DNA of 64,000 nt, taken from assembly GCF_001611795.1 (NCBI RefSeq), contig NZ_CP015098.1:1178001-1242000 (forward strand). Reading direction: 5' to 3'. Below the pieces are notes generated by a model. The model was given only the letters and a program-made list of their open reading frames with translations. It had not been told where the DNA came from and searched no databases. The translations under genes were made by a program, and so were the position numbers. Shown here one piece after another: positions 46,172 to 54,597 of the stretch (position 1 is its first letter; every line of letters begins with the position of its first letter). Source of the DNA: Streptomyces qaidamensis. Its GTDB lineage: Bacteria > Actinomycetota > Actinomycetes > Streptomycetales > Streptomycetaceae.

Positions 46172-46194
46172 TTAACAGGTGTTTTACCTGTAAA
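46172..46194 (-). promoter_or_regulatory. Operator-like repeat in the FUSC promoter
   Basis: ACAGGT (46175-46180) and ACCTGT (46186-46191) are perfect half-sites with the spacer GTTTT, inside TTAACAGGT...ACCTGTAAA. It lies 15-31 bases upstream of the FUSC start in an A/T-rich stretch. It probably binds the MarR protein encoded downstream in the same operon. Confidence 0.65.
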
Positions 46195-46310
46195 CGATAT
46201 CTCCTCACCTGGCGTGCTCCGTCGAATGCTCCCCGTGTACACCCTTGCGCTCGCGTGCGCGCCGCATGGCCCGGGCATCGAATGACCGACTGCCGAAGGG
46301 GGAGGTGCGC

Positions 46311-46859
46311 GTGCACGGACCGGCTTCGTCCGGCTGGCTGCTGGTGGCGCTCTGCGCGGCGACCGGCGCCTACTGCCTCGCGCGGATGCGCAGCGGCGCC
46401 GAGGGGCAGCGCAGCGCAGCGGGCGGCGAGGCGCTGATGGGTTTCGGGATGGCCGCGATGGCCGTGCCGGCGGCGGTGTTCACCCCTCCTTCGTGGGCGT
46501 GGCCCGTCTATGCGGCGGTGTTCGGGGCGGCGGGCGTGCACGCGCTGTGGGCGGCGCGGGCCGGCGCGCACCATCTCCACCACCTGGTGGGGGCCGCCGC
46601 GATGGTCTACATGTCCCTCGTCATGGCCGGCTCGCCCGCACACGCGCACGGTCGGGGCGGGTCGGGGGTCCCGCTCCTGACGGGGGCGCTGCTGCTGTAC
46701 TTCGCCGGTTACGTGCTGCTGACCGGCGTGCGTCTGGTGCCGGTCGCGGCCGTGGCCGGGAGCGGCGGTTCCGCCGGGTGGGGCGACCGGCCGGAACTGG
46801 CGCGGGCCTGCCGGCTGTCCATGGGGATCGCGATGGTGGCGATGCTGCTGACCCTGTGA
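46311..46859 (+). CDS. DUF5134 integral membrane protein
   Basis: 182-aa protein with five or six predicted helices and a His-rich loop (ARAGAHHLHHLVGAAAMVYMSLVMAGSPAHAHG), which may bind metal. Matches the DUF5134 family of actinomycetes. The GTG at 46311 follows GGGGGAGG. An M56 peptidase gene follows 99 bases downstream, an association I recall as common. Function unknown. Confidence 0.78.
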   Translation: MHGPASSGWLLVALCAATGAYCLARMRSGAEGQRSAAGGEALMGFGMAAMAVPAAVFTPPSWAWPVYAAVFGAAGVHALWAARAGAHHLHHLVGAAAMVYMSLVMAGSPAHAHGRGGSGVPLLTGALLLYFAGYVLLTGVRLVPVAAVAGSGGSAGWGDRPELARACRLSMGIAMVAMLLTL

Positions 46860-46957
46860 GCGGGAGCGGTCCGGAACACCCAACGGTTCCGTTGTCTGCG
46901 TCACTTCGACGGCACAAGTCGTACCCCGGAGCGTAGCCGCCCTCATAGGCTGCCCTC

Positions 46958-47893
46958 ATGATGCTCACCGCCGCGCTGTTGCTGCTCGGCGCCCTGACCG
47001 CCGTGGCCGGCCCCCGGTTGCTCGCCCGGGCGGACTGGCCGGACCGTGAGCCGGTGGTGGCGCTGTGGGTGTGGCAGTGCGTCGTGGCGACCGTCCTCGT
47101 GTGCTGCGCGTTGTCGATGACGCTCAGCGCGGCCGCGGCCTGGCACGCGGTCGGCGGGCACCTCTTCGCGACGGCCCCGCGCGCGGTCGTCGAGGCCTAC
47201 GTCCTCGGCACGGCGGGCCCCTGGGCGGCGACCACCGCCCTCGCGCTGGCCGGCGGCGGGTTGTGGAGCGCGGCGATGCTGCTCCGCGAGATCGGCCGGG
47301 CCCGCGCCGGGCGCCGCCGCCGACGGGCCGATCTTCTGGTCCGGGCTCCGCTGCTGCCGGGCGAGGTGGCCGTGTCGGGCCGGCTCGTCGTCCTGGAGAG
47401 CGAGCGGCCCGACGCCTGGTGGCAGCCCGGCGCTCCCCCGCAACTGGTCGTCACCACGGCCGCGTTGCTCCGGCTGAAGGGCCACCGGCTGGACGCAGTG
47501 CTCGCCCACGAGCAGGGCCACGCCCGGGCCCGGCACGACTGGCTGCTGAACTGCTCCTCGGCCCTGGCCGGCGGGTTTCCGCAGGTTCCGGTGTTCGCCG
47601 CGTTCCGTGACGAGATGCACCGCCTGGTCGAACTCTCCGCCGACGACACGGCGTCGCGCCGCTTCGGCCGTCTGACAACCGCCCTGGCCCTGGTCGAACT
47701 GAACGAGCACCGCGGCGTGTTCGGACCCTGCCCGACACCGCAGGCCCATGTCCCGGCCCGGGTGCACCGGTTGCTCACGCCGCCGGACCGGCTGACCGCG
47801 GCCCGGCGCCTGCGGCTGACGGCGGCGGCCGCGCTGGTGCCGGCGGTGCCGGTGCTGGTGGCGTTCGTACCGGGGTTGCGGGCGCTGGGATGA
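46958..47893 (+). CDS. M56 family (BlaR1-like) membrane metallopeptidase
   Basis: 311-aa membrane protein. N-terminal helices (about residues 1-115) precede the peptidase region with the zinc motif LAHEQGHARARHDW (HExxH with histidines intact, about residue 185) and the downstream ELSADDTA supplying the third ligand. A final helix ends the protein. No beta-lactam sensor domain is present and no BlaI-like repressor gene is near, so this is not a BlaR1 sensor. Substrate unknown. Confidence 0.87.
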   Translation: MMLTAALLLLGALTAVAGPRLLARADWPDREPVVALWVWQCVVATVLVCCALSMTLSAAAAWHAVGGHLFATAPRAVVEAYVLGTAGPWAATTALALAGGGLWSAAMLLREIGRARAGRRRRRADLLVRAPLLPGEVAVSGRLVVLESERPDAWWQPGAPPQLVVTTAALLRLKGHRLDAVLAHEQGHARARHDWLLNCSSALAGGFPQVPVFAAFRDEMHRLVELSADDTASRRFGRLTTALALVELNEHRGVFGPCPTPQAHVPARVHRLLTPPDRLTAARRLRLTAAAALVPAVPVLVAFVPGLRALG

Positions 47894-48050
47894 CCGCCGG
47901 GGCCGCCGGGGTCCGGGCCGCGGCCGGCATCGGACGAGGCGTGTGCCCGGGCCCGGTTCGGCGGCTCTGGATGGCCGAAGCGGGTTGCCCGAGAGCCGAA
48001 GATCGTGGCCGTACTGGATCCGGACCCCCCGGTTCGGCGAGGATCGCTGT

Positions 48051-48719
48051 ATGCACACCTCGTCCGTCGACGCCCCGCCCCGCCCGGAGCACCACGCCGT
48101 CGCCCGCTTCGCCGGCGTTCTGGCCCTGTGCTCGGTACTGCTGCTGACCCTCGTCGCGGCCAGATGGAGCCCGTTGATCGGCGCGGACGGAGACATCGCC
48201 GGCACCACCCACCGCTGGGCGGTCGACGAACCGGTCCTCACCCAGACGTGCCGCATCCTCACGGACTGGGTGTGGGATCCGTGGACGATGCGACTGCTGT
48301 GCGCTGCTGTCGTCGTGTGGCTGGTGGTGCGGCGGGCGGCCCGCTGGACGGCGTTGTGGCTGGCGCTGGCCGTCGCCCTCGGGACCGTGCTGCAGCAGGG
48401 CGTCAAGGCCGCGGTGGACCGCCCCCGCCCCGTGTGGCCCGATCCCGTCGACTCGGCCCACTACTCGGCGTTCCCGTCGGGCCACGCCATGACCGCCACG
48501 GTGGTGTGCGGCCTGCTGCTGTGGCTCCTGCGCCGGCACGGCGTCGGCCGGGCCGTGTGGCGTACGGCCGTGGCCGTGGCCGTCGTCTCCGTGGTCGGGG
48601 TAGGGCTGACCCGGATCTGGCTCGGCGTCCACTGGCCGTCGGACGTGGTGGGCGGCTGGCTGCTGGGGACGACGGTGGTCGCCGCAGCGGTGTGGGTGCA
48701 CCGCCGCCGGCAGCCCTGA
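48051..48719 (+). CDS. PAP2 superfamily membrane phosphatase
   Basis: 222-aa membrane phosphatase with six predicted helices. The three catalytic motifs are complete: KAAVDRPRP (KX6RP), FPSGHAM (PSGH) and TRIWLGVHWPSDV (SRX5HX3D, with T in place of S). It dephosphorylates lipid phosphates such as phosphatidate or undecaprenyl pyrophosphate; which one is unknown. The ATG at 48051 has no strong ribosome site. Confidence 0.9.
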   Translation: MHTSSVDAPPRPEHHAVARFAGVLALCSVLLLTLVAARWSPLIGADGDIAGTTHRWAVDEPVLTQTCRILTDWVWDPWTMRLLCAAVVVWLVVRRAARWTALWLALAVALGTVLQQGVKAAVDRPRPVWPDPVDSAHYSAFPSGHAMTATVVCGLLLWLLRRHGVGRAVWRTAVAVAVVSVVGVGLTRIWLGVHWPSDVVGGWLLGTTVVAAAVWVHRRRQP

Positions 48720-48930
48720 CCCCGGGGACACCTCACCGGCCCTACCGCGCGGCCCGCCGCGCCCTCGCAGGGTCGCCGCGTGCCGGCCGTCGGTACCTGC
48801 GGGGGCAGGTGGCCCGAAGCCACCATCGGATCCGTCTGCTCGCCCGCCTCGGACGATCCCCCGTGTCGCCCGAGGCAGACGGCATCACCGGCCCAGACCT
48901 GACAGGCCGTGGCCGGACGCTCTGAGTATA

Positions 48931-48951
48931 GTTGGCTGGCAGCCAGTCAAC
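48931..48951 (+). promoter_or_regulatory. Autoregulatory palindrome of the TetR gene
   Basis: GTTGGCTGGC (48931-48940), central A, and GCCAGTCAAC (48942-48951) form a 10-1-10 inverted repeat with one mismatch, just downstream of a TATAGT -10-like element (48927-48932) and upstream of AGGAG. The position suits repression by the TetR protein encoded at 48966. Confidence 0.65.
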
Positions 48952-48965
48952 ACAGGAGTTACAGC

Positions 48966-49652
48966 ATGTCTCCGCGTAGCGCCTCGGTCAATGAAGAGTT
49001 GCGGCGGCGCTCCCGGGAGCGGCTCCTGCAGGCTGCGGTCGAGCTGGTGGGCGAGCGCGGTTACGACGCGACGACCCTCGGCGACATCGCCGACCGAGCG
49101 GGTTCGGCCCGTGGTCTGGTGTCGTACTACTTCCCCGGCAAGCGCCAGCTGGTGCAGTCCGCCGTGCACCGGCTGATGCACCGCACGCTGGAGGAGGCGC
49201 TGGAGCGCGAGCCGCGCACCGAGGACGGCCGGGAGCGGATGGCCCGGGCCATCGACGCGATCCTGGGCCTGGCCCGGGACCGGCCCGTGCTGATGCGCCA
49301 GCACATGGCGGGGATCCTGCAGGCCGAGGGCTTCATGCAGTGCCCGGAGCAGCGGCGGCTGGCCGAGCTGCTGCGGGACACCATGGTCCGGCACGGTTCA
49401 CCGGACGTCGACAGCGACTATCCGATGATGCGTGCCCTGCTGATGGGCGCCGTGTACGCGGCCCTGGTGCCGGGGGTGCCGATGCCGGTGCCGGTGCTGC
49501 GGGCCGAGTTGTTCAAGCGCTACCGGCTCGACTGGGAGCTGGGCCTCCCGCCGGAGACCGGAGTCTGCGGCGGGAGGGGCGACAAGGATCTGTCGCGGTT
49601 CTTCGCGACCGGGGCCGCACCGGAGTGCGGTCCGCCGGATCAGTCGAAGTAG
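48966..49652 (+). CDS. TetR/AcrR family transcriptional regulator
   Basis: 228-aa regulator. The HTH is ERGYDATTLGDIADRAGSARGLVSYYFPGKRQLV (about residues 33-66, two-part). A C-terminal ligand domain follows (ARDRPVLMRQHMAGILQAEGFMQ). The ATG at 48966 has AGGAG 7-11 bases upstream. The last 13 bases overlap the convergent LVIVD gene. No neighbouring target gene is obvious apart from itself. Confidence 0.88.
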   Translation: MSPRSASVNEELRRRSRERLLQAAVELVGERGYDATTLGDIADRAGSARGLVSYYFPGKRQLVQSAVHRLMHRTLEEALEREPRTEDGRERMARAIDAILGLARDRPVLMRQHMAGILQAEGFMQCPEQRRLAELLRDTMVRHGSPDVDSDYPMMRALLMGAVYAALVPGVPMPVPVLRAELFKRYRLDWELGLPPETGVCGGRGDKDLSRFFATGAAPECGPPDQSK

Positions 49653-51142
49653 TCCGGCTGCGTCTGCACGTTGAGCTCACGCATGTGGACCCAGCGAGCC
49701 GGGTCCGTGCGCCGGTCCTTGATCTTCAGGACGTCGAAGCCCCGCGCGTACTCGTTCGAGTAGATGTAGCCGTTGTAGTAGTACGCCGACCACGAACCGC
49801 CCGACTTGATCGTGTCGGTGGTCAGCGGGCCGCGGTCGAAGTAGGCGATCTCCTTCGGTTTGGCCGAGTCGGTGAAGTCCCAGACGGAGACGCCGCCCTG
49901 GTACCAGGCCTGGACCATGATGTCCTTGCCCTTGACCGGGATCAGCGAACCGTTGTGGGCGACGCAGTTCTCGGTGTCCGCCTGGTGGCGGGGGATCTTG
50001 AAGTAGCTGCGGAAGACGAGCTTGCGCTTGTCGCCCTTGCCGACGATGTCGTAGATGCCGTCGGCACCGCGGTCCGGGCCGACCTCCGCGTTACAGGTGG
50101 CCGCGCCGCCACCGCCCAGCTCGTCGGTGTAGACGACCTTGTTCGCCTTCTGGTTGAAGGTCGCCGAGTGCCAGAACGCGAAGTTGACGTTGTCCTGCAC
50201 GCGGTCGATGACCTTCGGGCGCTCCGGGTCCTTGATGGAGAACAGGATGCCGTCGCCCATGCAGGCGCCGGCCGCCAGGTCCTTCGACGGCAGCACGGTG
50301 ATGTCGTGGCAGCCGGTGGTCTTGGAGACGCCCGGGTTGGTGGGTCCGCCCGGGTTGCCGCCGCCGTCCGGCCCCTCACCGGGGAACAGCACGGGGAAGC
50401 CCACGACCTTCGCCTTCTCGGGGGCGCTGCGCGGCACCTTGATGACGGAGATGCCGTCGTGCGGCGGCTGGCAGTCGGGGTAGGCGGCGTTCGGCGAGTA
50501 CGAGGAGACGTACACGTAGACGTTGCGGCGCTCGGGCACCAGCGTGTGGGTGTGCGAGCCGCATGCGGTCTCGACGGCGGCGACGTACCTCGGGTTGCGC
50601 TTGTCGCTGATGTCGAAGACCTTCATGCCCTCCCAGGAGGACTTCTCGGTCGCCGGCTGGGTGGTGCTGGAGCAACTGCTGTCGCTGCGCGAGGAGTCGG
50701 TGGACAGGAACAGCAGGTTGCCGGAGACGGAGATGTCGTTCTGCGAGCCGGGGCACAGCACCTGGGCGACGGTCTTCGGCACCTTGGGGTTGCTGATGTC
50801 GAAGATGCGGAAACCGTCGTAGTTGCCGGCGAACGCGTACCTGCCCTGGAAGGCGAGGTCCGAGTTCGTGCCCTGCAGCACGTCCTTGGGGACGTGGGCC
50901 AGGTGCTGGATGTTGTCGGAGTGGACGATCTCGTCCTGGGCGGGTATCTCGCCGCTCTGGATGGCCTCACGGACCTCGGCCTGAGCGCTCTTGGAAACCT
51001 TCTTCGGCGCGGGCGGCGCGTCCCCCGGGTCGGGGGTGGCCGCTGCCGGTGCCGCTGTGAGGAGCGCGGCCAGCAGCCCACCGGCGGCAGCCACAACTCC
51101 CACGCGTCTGCGGCGTGTTCTGCGGTCGTTCAACAGGATCAC
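49640..51142 (-). CDS. Secreted LVIVD-repeat beta-propeller protein
   Basis: 500-aa exported protein. A basic start and hydrophobic core give a signal peptide ending near AAA-TP (about residue 36). Several propeller-type repeats follow with the LVIVD-like pattern: FAGNYDGFRIFDISNPKVPKTV, GMKVFDISDKRNPRYVAAVE, VSVWDFTDSAKPKEIAYFD and ARGFDVLKIKD. The region between has several cysteines and HTHT. It is divergent from a DUF305 lipoprotein gene, a pairing I recall as common in Streptomyces. The GTG at 51142 follows AGGGAGG. Confidence 0.85.
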   Translation of the reverse strand: MILLNDRRTRRRRVGVVAAAGGLLAALLTAAPAAATPDPGDAPPAPKKVSKSAQAEVREAIQSGEIPAQDEIVHSDNIQHLAHVPKDVLQGTNSDLAFQGRYAFAGNYDGFRIFDISNPKVPKTVAQVLCPGSQNDISVSGNLLFLSTDSSRSDSSCSSTTQPATEKSSWEGMKVFDISDKRNPRYVAAVETACGSHTHTLVPERRNVYVYVSSYSPNAAYPDCQPPHDGISVIKVPRSAPEKAKVVGFPVLFPGEGPDGGGNPGGPTNPGVSKTTGCHDITVLPSKDLAAGACMGDGILFSIKDPERPKVIDRVQDNVNFAFWHSATFNQKANKVVYTDELGGGGAATCNAEVGPDRGADGIYDIVGKGDKRKLVFRSYFKIPRHQADTENCVAHNGSLIPVKGKDIMVQAWYQGGVSVWDFTDSAKPKEIAYFDRGPLTTDTIKSGGSWSAYYYNGYIYSNEYARGFDVLKIKDRRTDPARWVHMRELNVQTQPDYFD

Positions 51143-51332
51143 TGTTTTCCTCCCTGGTTCCGTTCACTGCGGAACGGTTCACGCACCACGCAGTATCGTC
51201 TTCGCCATGCACATACCAACAGGGGGCAACAGAATCGCAATGAAGTTTCCCGATCAATGACCCGCGGAAGCGTGCCAGTACGTCGTCCGCAACACGAGGT
51301 GCGTCCCAACCCACCTGCCACAGGAGGTCGTT

Positions 51333-51986
51333 GTGCTCTTCCGCCGTGCGTCTCGGGCGTCCGCCGTCACGACGGGGCTGGTCGCCCTGGCCGTGCTCGC
51401 GGTCGGAGGCTGTGACTCCGGTCCGGACCGCAAACCCGCCGCGGCGGACGGGCCCGCCGTGATCGCGCCGGGCGAGCCCGGCGAGGCGAACCGCACCCTG
51501 TCCGCCGAGGAGGCCGCCGACCAGCGCTCGGAGAACGACTCCCCCAACTCGGCCGACGTCTCCTACGTCCGCATGATGATCGAGCACCACGCCCAGGCCC
51601 TGGTGATGACCGAACTCACCCCACGGCGCGCCGAGTCGAAGGGCGTGAAGGCGATCGCCGAGCGCATCGCGGCCGGCCAGAAGCCCGAGATCGAGGCCAT
51701 GAAGGGCTGGCTGAAGTCGTACGGCAAGCCGCTGAAGGCCGAGCGGCACGAGCACGCCACGATGCCCGGCATGGCGACACAGGCCCAGCTGAAGAAGCTC
51801 CGGGCGGCCGACGGCAAGGCCTTCGACCGGCTGTTCCTCACCCTGATGACGACCCATCACCAGGGCGCGATCACCATGGCCACGGACGTGAAGGGGCAGG
51901 GCAACAACATCCGCGTCGAGGAGATGGCCGACGAGGTGATCGCGCAGCAGACGAGCGAGATCACACGGATGCGGAACATGCTCTGA
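51333..51986 (+). CDS. DUF305 domain lipoprotein
   Basis: 217-aa exported protein. The signal peptide ends in the lipobox AVGGC (cysteine about residue 27). The mature part is the DUF305 ferritin-like helical domain with the paired motifs MMIEHHAQALVMTE and TTHHQGAITMA, whose histidines and methionines probably bind metal such as copper. It is divergent from the LVIVD gene. An insertion sequence begins immediately after the TGA stop; the stop itself is one copy of the target duplication. Confidence 0.88.
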   Translation: MLFRRASRASAVTTGLVALAVLAVGGCDSGPDRKPAAADGPAVIAPGEPGEANRTLSAEEAADQRSENDSPNSADVSYVRMMIEHHAQALVMTELTPRRAESKGVKAIAERIAAGQKPEIEAMKGWLKSYGKPLKAERHEHATMPGMATQAQLKKLRAADGKAFDRLFLTLMTTHHQGAITMATDVKGQGNNIRVEEMADEVIAQQTSEITRMRNML

Positions 51987-52061
51987 GCTTGTCGTTTAAC
52001 GTCCAGCGTCGAACGCGGCTCGAACTTGATCAGCGTTCTCGCAGTTCGGCGGACGTGTAGG

Positions 52062-52114
52062 CGGCCTTCGTCTGATCCTGTGCTCCGTCACAGAGTGGAT
52101 CAGCGCGAAGGCCG
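52062..52114 (+). other. Large hairpin covering the transposase start
   Basis: CGGCCTTCG (52062-52070) and CTGATCC (52072-52078) pair with GGATCAG (52097-52103) and CGAAGGCCG (52106-52114), with an inner CTGTG/CACAG stem. The hairpin ends on the first base of the GTG start at 52114. Transcripts entering from outside would fold here and hide the start. Such protection is known for IS10 and IS50. Confidence 0.65.
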
Positions 52115-52689
52115 TGGTCGTGAGTTTGGTGCATCAGGGCGTCCTGCGGGATGCGTTCGCGGAAGTGTCACGCTTCCGGTCGGAGTTGTACGCGTGTCTG
52201 ACCGCGCGGGGCGACGCGTTGTTCGAGTTGTGCGACGCGCTGCTGTGCACGGACGGGCCGGTTCGGACGCTGGTTGATCTCGCGCTCGCGCCCGAACACC
52301 GCCGAGGTCACGGGGCTCTGTACGGCGGACTCAACCAGGGCCGGATCGACGTCGCACGGCTGCGTCGTGCCCTGACCGAGGTGCCGCTGCCGAGGGCGGC
52401 GGACGGTCGGCTCGTACTGGCCGTCGATGTCTCGCCGTGGCTGCGACCGGACGCCAACACCTCTGCCAACCGTGCCTTTTGCCACACCTTCGGCCGGGGC
52501 GAGGGCAAGCATCAGATGGTGCCAGGCTGGCCGTACTCGGTGGTGGCTGCGCTGGAGACCGGCCGCACGTCCTGGACGGCGGTGCTGGACGCTGTCCGCC
52601 TGGAGCCCGGCGCCGACGTCGCCGCCGTGACCACGGTGCAGATCCGCGAGGTCGTCGAGCGTCACCGCCGGCCAGTGGCGACCGGGTGA
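52114..52689 (+). pseudogene. NF041680-type transposase, N-terminal part (frameshifted)
   Basis: 191-residue N-terminal part of a DDE-type transposase (LVHQGVLRDAFAEVSRFRSE, ALLCTDGPVRTLVDLALAPE, LAVDVSPWLRPDA with the first catalytic Asp). The frame ends in TGA at 52687. The next frame carries the expected continuation (GQWRPGDPEV..., from about 52667), so a +1 shift lies around 52655-52670. Either a small deletion broke the gene or the ribosome shifts at GGG-UGA-C. Confidence 0.75.
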
Positions 52690-52705
52690 CCCGGAGGTCC
52701 TGGTC

Positions 52706-53590
52706 GTGCTGGACGCCGGATACGACGCCCCGCGCATCGCCCACCTGCTGAGTGACCTGCCCGTCGAGATCCTCGGCCGACTCCGTTCAGACCGGGTGAT
52801 GCGGCGTCCGACACCCTCCCGCGAAGAGTTCCACCTGGCCAACCCCAAGGGCGGCCGGCCACCCAAGCACGGCGGCGAGTTCGTCTTCGGTGACGCCGCA
52901 ACCTGGGGCACCGAGCAGGCCGTGACCGCCACGGCCACCCGGCTCTATGGGAAGGCGACCGCGCAGGCATGGGACCGGCTGCACCCGCGGCTGACCCACC
53001 GGGCCGCATGGCTCGACCACAACGGGCCGCTGCCCATCATCGAGGGCACCGTCATCCGCCTAGCCGTGGAGAAGCTGCCCAGCGGCGGAGTCAACAGGCC
53101 GGTCTGGCTGTGGTGGTCGCGAATCGGCGCCACCGAAGCGGACGTCGACCGCTGCTGGCAGTCCTTCCTCCGCCGCTTCGACATCGAGCACACATTCCGC
53201 CTGTTCAAGCAGACCCTCGGGTGGACCAAGCCCCGGCTCCGCAGCTCGGAAGCGGCCGACCGGTGGACCTGGCTCGTCATCGCCGCCTATGCCCAGCTCC
53301 GGATCGCCCGCCCGCTGGCCACCGACCTTCGCAGGCCCTGGGAAAAGCCGACCGAGCCGAACAAAATGACACCCGCCCGCGTCCGCAGAGGGTTCAGAAA
53401 CCTGCACGCGAAGACCGGCTCACCCGTCGGCGCACCGAAACCCTCCCGTCCCGGCCCAGGCCGACCGCCCGGCTCGAAGAACCGCTATCCGGCTATCCGT
53501 CATGACGTGGGACGCGTCCTCGCCACCGGCGAGGCATACAGCCGTCCCGCCCACCACAAGGTGGGCACCAAACCCCGCAGAACAGGCTGA
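52706..53590 (+). pseudogene. NF041680-type transposase, C-terminal part
   Basis: 294 codons continuing the same transposase in the +1 frame. LDAGYDAPRIAHLLSDLPVE carries the second catalytic Asp. RRFDIEHTFRLFKQTLGWTKPRLR supplies the catalytic Glu region. The C-terminus is basic (GRPPGSKNRYPA). The GTG at 52706 is the first in-frame start but is unlikely to be used by itself, since it lies in the middle of the domain. Together the two parts give a normal family length. Confidence 0.75.
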
Positions 53591-53622
53591 CGAGTGACAC
53601 AGAGGGCCAGCACACTGAGCGC

Positions 53623-53889
53623 ATGCGCTATGAGGAGAGAGCCAAGCTCACAGTCGTGAAAGTCCTGGTCCAGCTGGCCGTCCTTGTCGCCTCACCAGTG
53701 CTGCTGATAGCAGGAGCACCGATCCGCCGCCGCTATCTCCGCTACGTCTACCGCGATGAGGCCCCGCAGATCCTGGACAAGGAGCGAGGTCGGGTCAGCG
53801 CCCACTACTTCGTGGTCACCAACCCAGTTCTGCAGTGGCTCTGCTGGCCCACAGAATCACTCGCCCGTCTCATCGAGAGCCGAGGTTAA
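53623..53889 (+). CDS. Small passenger ORF of the insertion sequence
   Basis: 88-aa protein of unknown function. It has one hydrophobic segment (VVKVLVQLAVLVASPVLLIAGAP, about residues 11-33), then a basic stretch RRRYLRYVYRDEAP. Its TAA stop lies inside the right terminal repeat, so the ORF belongs to the element rather than the host. No ribosome site is strong. It may be a transposition accessory protein or a chance ORF. Confidence 0.45.
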   Translation: MRYEERAKLTVVKVLVQLAVLVASPVLLIAGAPIRRRYLRYVYRDEAPQILDKERGRVSAHYFVVTNPVLQWLCWPTESLARLIESRG

Positions 53890-53929
53890 ACGACAAGCTG
53901 AGCGCCCCGGGGCGGGGCCGCTGTCGCAG

Positions 53930-54442
53930 TCAGCGGCGGGCGCGGCGCGGTGGCAGCAGGCCCGCGTCCCGGGCCTGGCCGATCAGCCTGAGGGAGGTAC
54001 GGCGGCTGTGCCCGGTCGCACCCATCACGGCGAGGACCGGGTCGGCGCCGTCCCGCTGGGCCGCGCGGTACTCCCGCGCCACCAGCCGCCGCCCCTCCGC
54101 CCCCAGCGGCCAGGCCGGCCGGGCACGGCACCGCTGCGCCCCGCAGCCGTCCGGCCCGGGCCCGGTGGCGCACGCCTGCCCCACCGCCTCCTCGATCCAG
54201 TCGGCGAGCACCGCCAGGTCGTCGAGGGACAGCGCGGGCTGAGCGCGCACCTCCTCGACGCAGACGCATCCGCCGCCCACGACGGCGAGCGCGTCGACCC
54301 GGGCGCCGTCCGCGAAAGCCAGCCGGAACTCGAACCACCGCGTGGCGCCCTCGTTCTCCCGCACTTCCCATGCGGCGCGCACGGACGCCGCACCGTCCGC
54401 CGGAGAGCGATCAGAAAGATTCAGAAAGGATGCTTCCAGCAC
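53930..54442 (-). CDS. DUF6214-type conserved hypothetical protein
   Basis: 170-aa soluble protein. VRAAWEVRENEGATRWFEFRLAFADGARVDALAVVGGG and ALSLDDLAVLADWIEEAVGQAC are typical of the Streptomyces family I associate with DUF6214. The C-terminal part (AVMGATGHSRRTSLRLIGQARDAGLLPP) looks like a HTH of the kind seen near such proteins. It diverges from the ferredoxin reductase gene. It starts at a GTG (54442). Confidence 0.6.
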   Translation of the reverse strand: MLEASFLNLSDRSPADGAASVRAAWEVRENEGATRWFEFRLAFADGARVDALAVVGGGCVCVEEVRAQPALSLDDLAVLADWIEEAVGQACATGPGPDGCGAQRCRARPAWPLGAEGRRLVAREYRAAQRDGADPVLAVMGATGHSRRTSLRLIGQARDAGLLPPRRARR

Positions 54443-54597
54443 GCACTGAACGTAACCGCATGATCACATTCCCTATAGATCGGACACGCGCCGCGGGTGG
54501 AGCACAGCACCCTGTCAGCGGAGCCCGGCCGGTGCGATGCTGGAGGCGTCAGCGCTCTCCTGAGATCCGTCGGATCCCCCGGGTAAGGAGTTCCGCC

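Larger units (their letters stand above)
51987..53898 (+). mobile_element. Insertion sequence with NF041680-type transposase, 1912 bp
   Basis: Terminal inverted repeats GCTTGTCGTTTAAC (51987-52000) and GTTAAACGACAAGC (53885-53898) are perfect over 14 bp. TGA flanks both sides (51984-51986 and 53899-53901), consistent with a 3-bp target duplication. The left TGA is also the DUF305 stop codon. Inside are a hairpin leader, a transposase split by a frameshift, and a small passenger ORF ending in the right repeat. Confidence 0.85.

Noticed and set aside
44388..46175. 595-codon plus-strand frame opposite the FUSC gene
   Set aside because: Shadow of the FUSC gene; composition is Gly/Arg/Glu-biased and without motif, while the minus strand shows membrane helices and the FUSC signature.
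46958..47893. BlaR1-type beta-lactam sensor
   Set aside because: There is an M56 peptidase domain but no penicillin-binding sensor domain and no adjacent BlaI-like repressor.
47890..48147. 85-codon ORF overlapping the M56 peptidase stop
   Set aside because: Composition is Arg/Gly/Pro-rich with no ribosome site, and it overlaps the PAP2 start in another frame.
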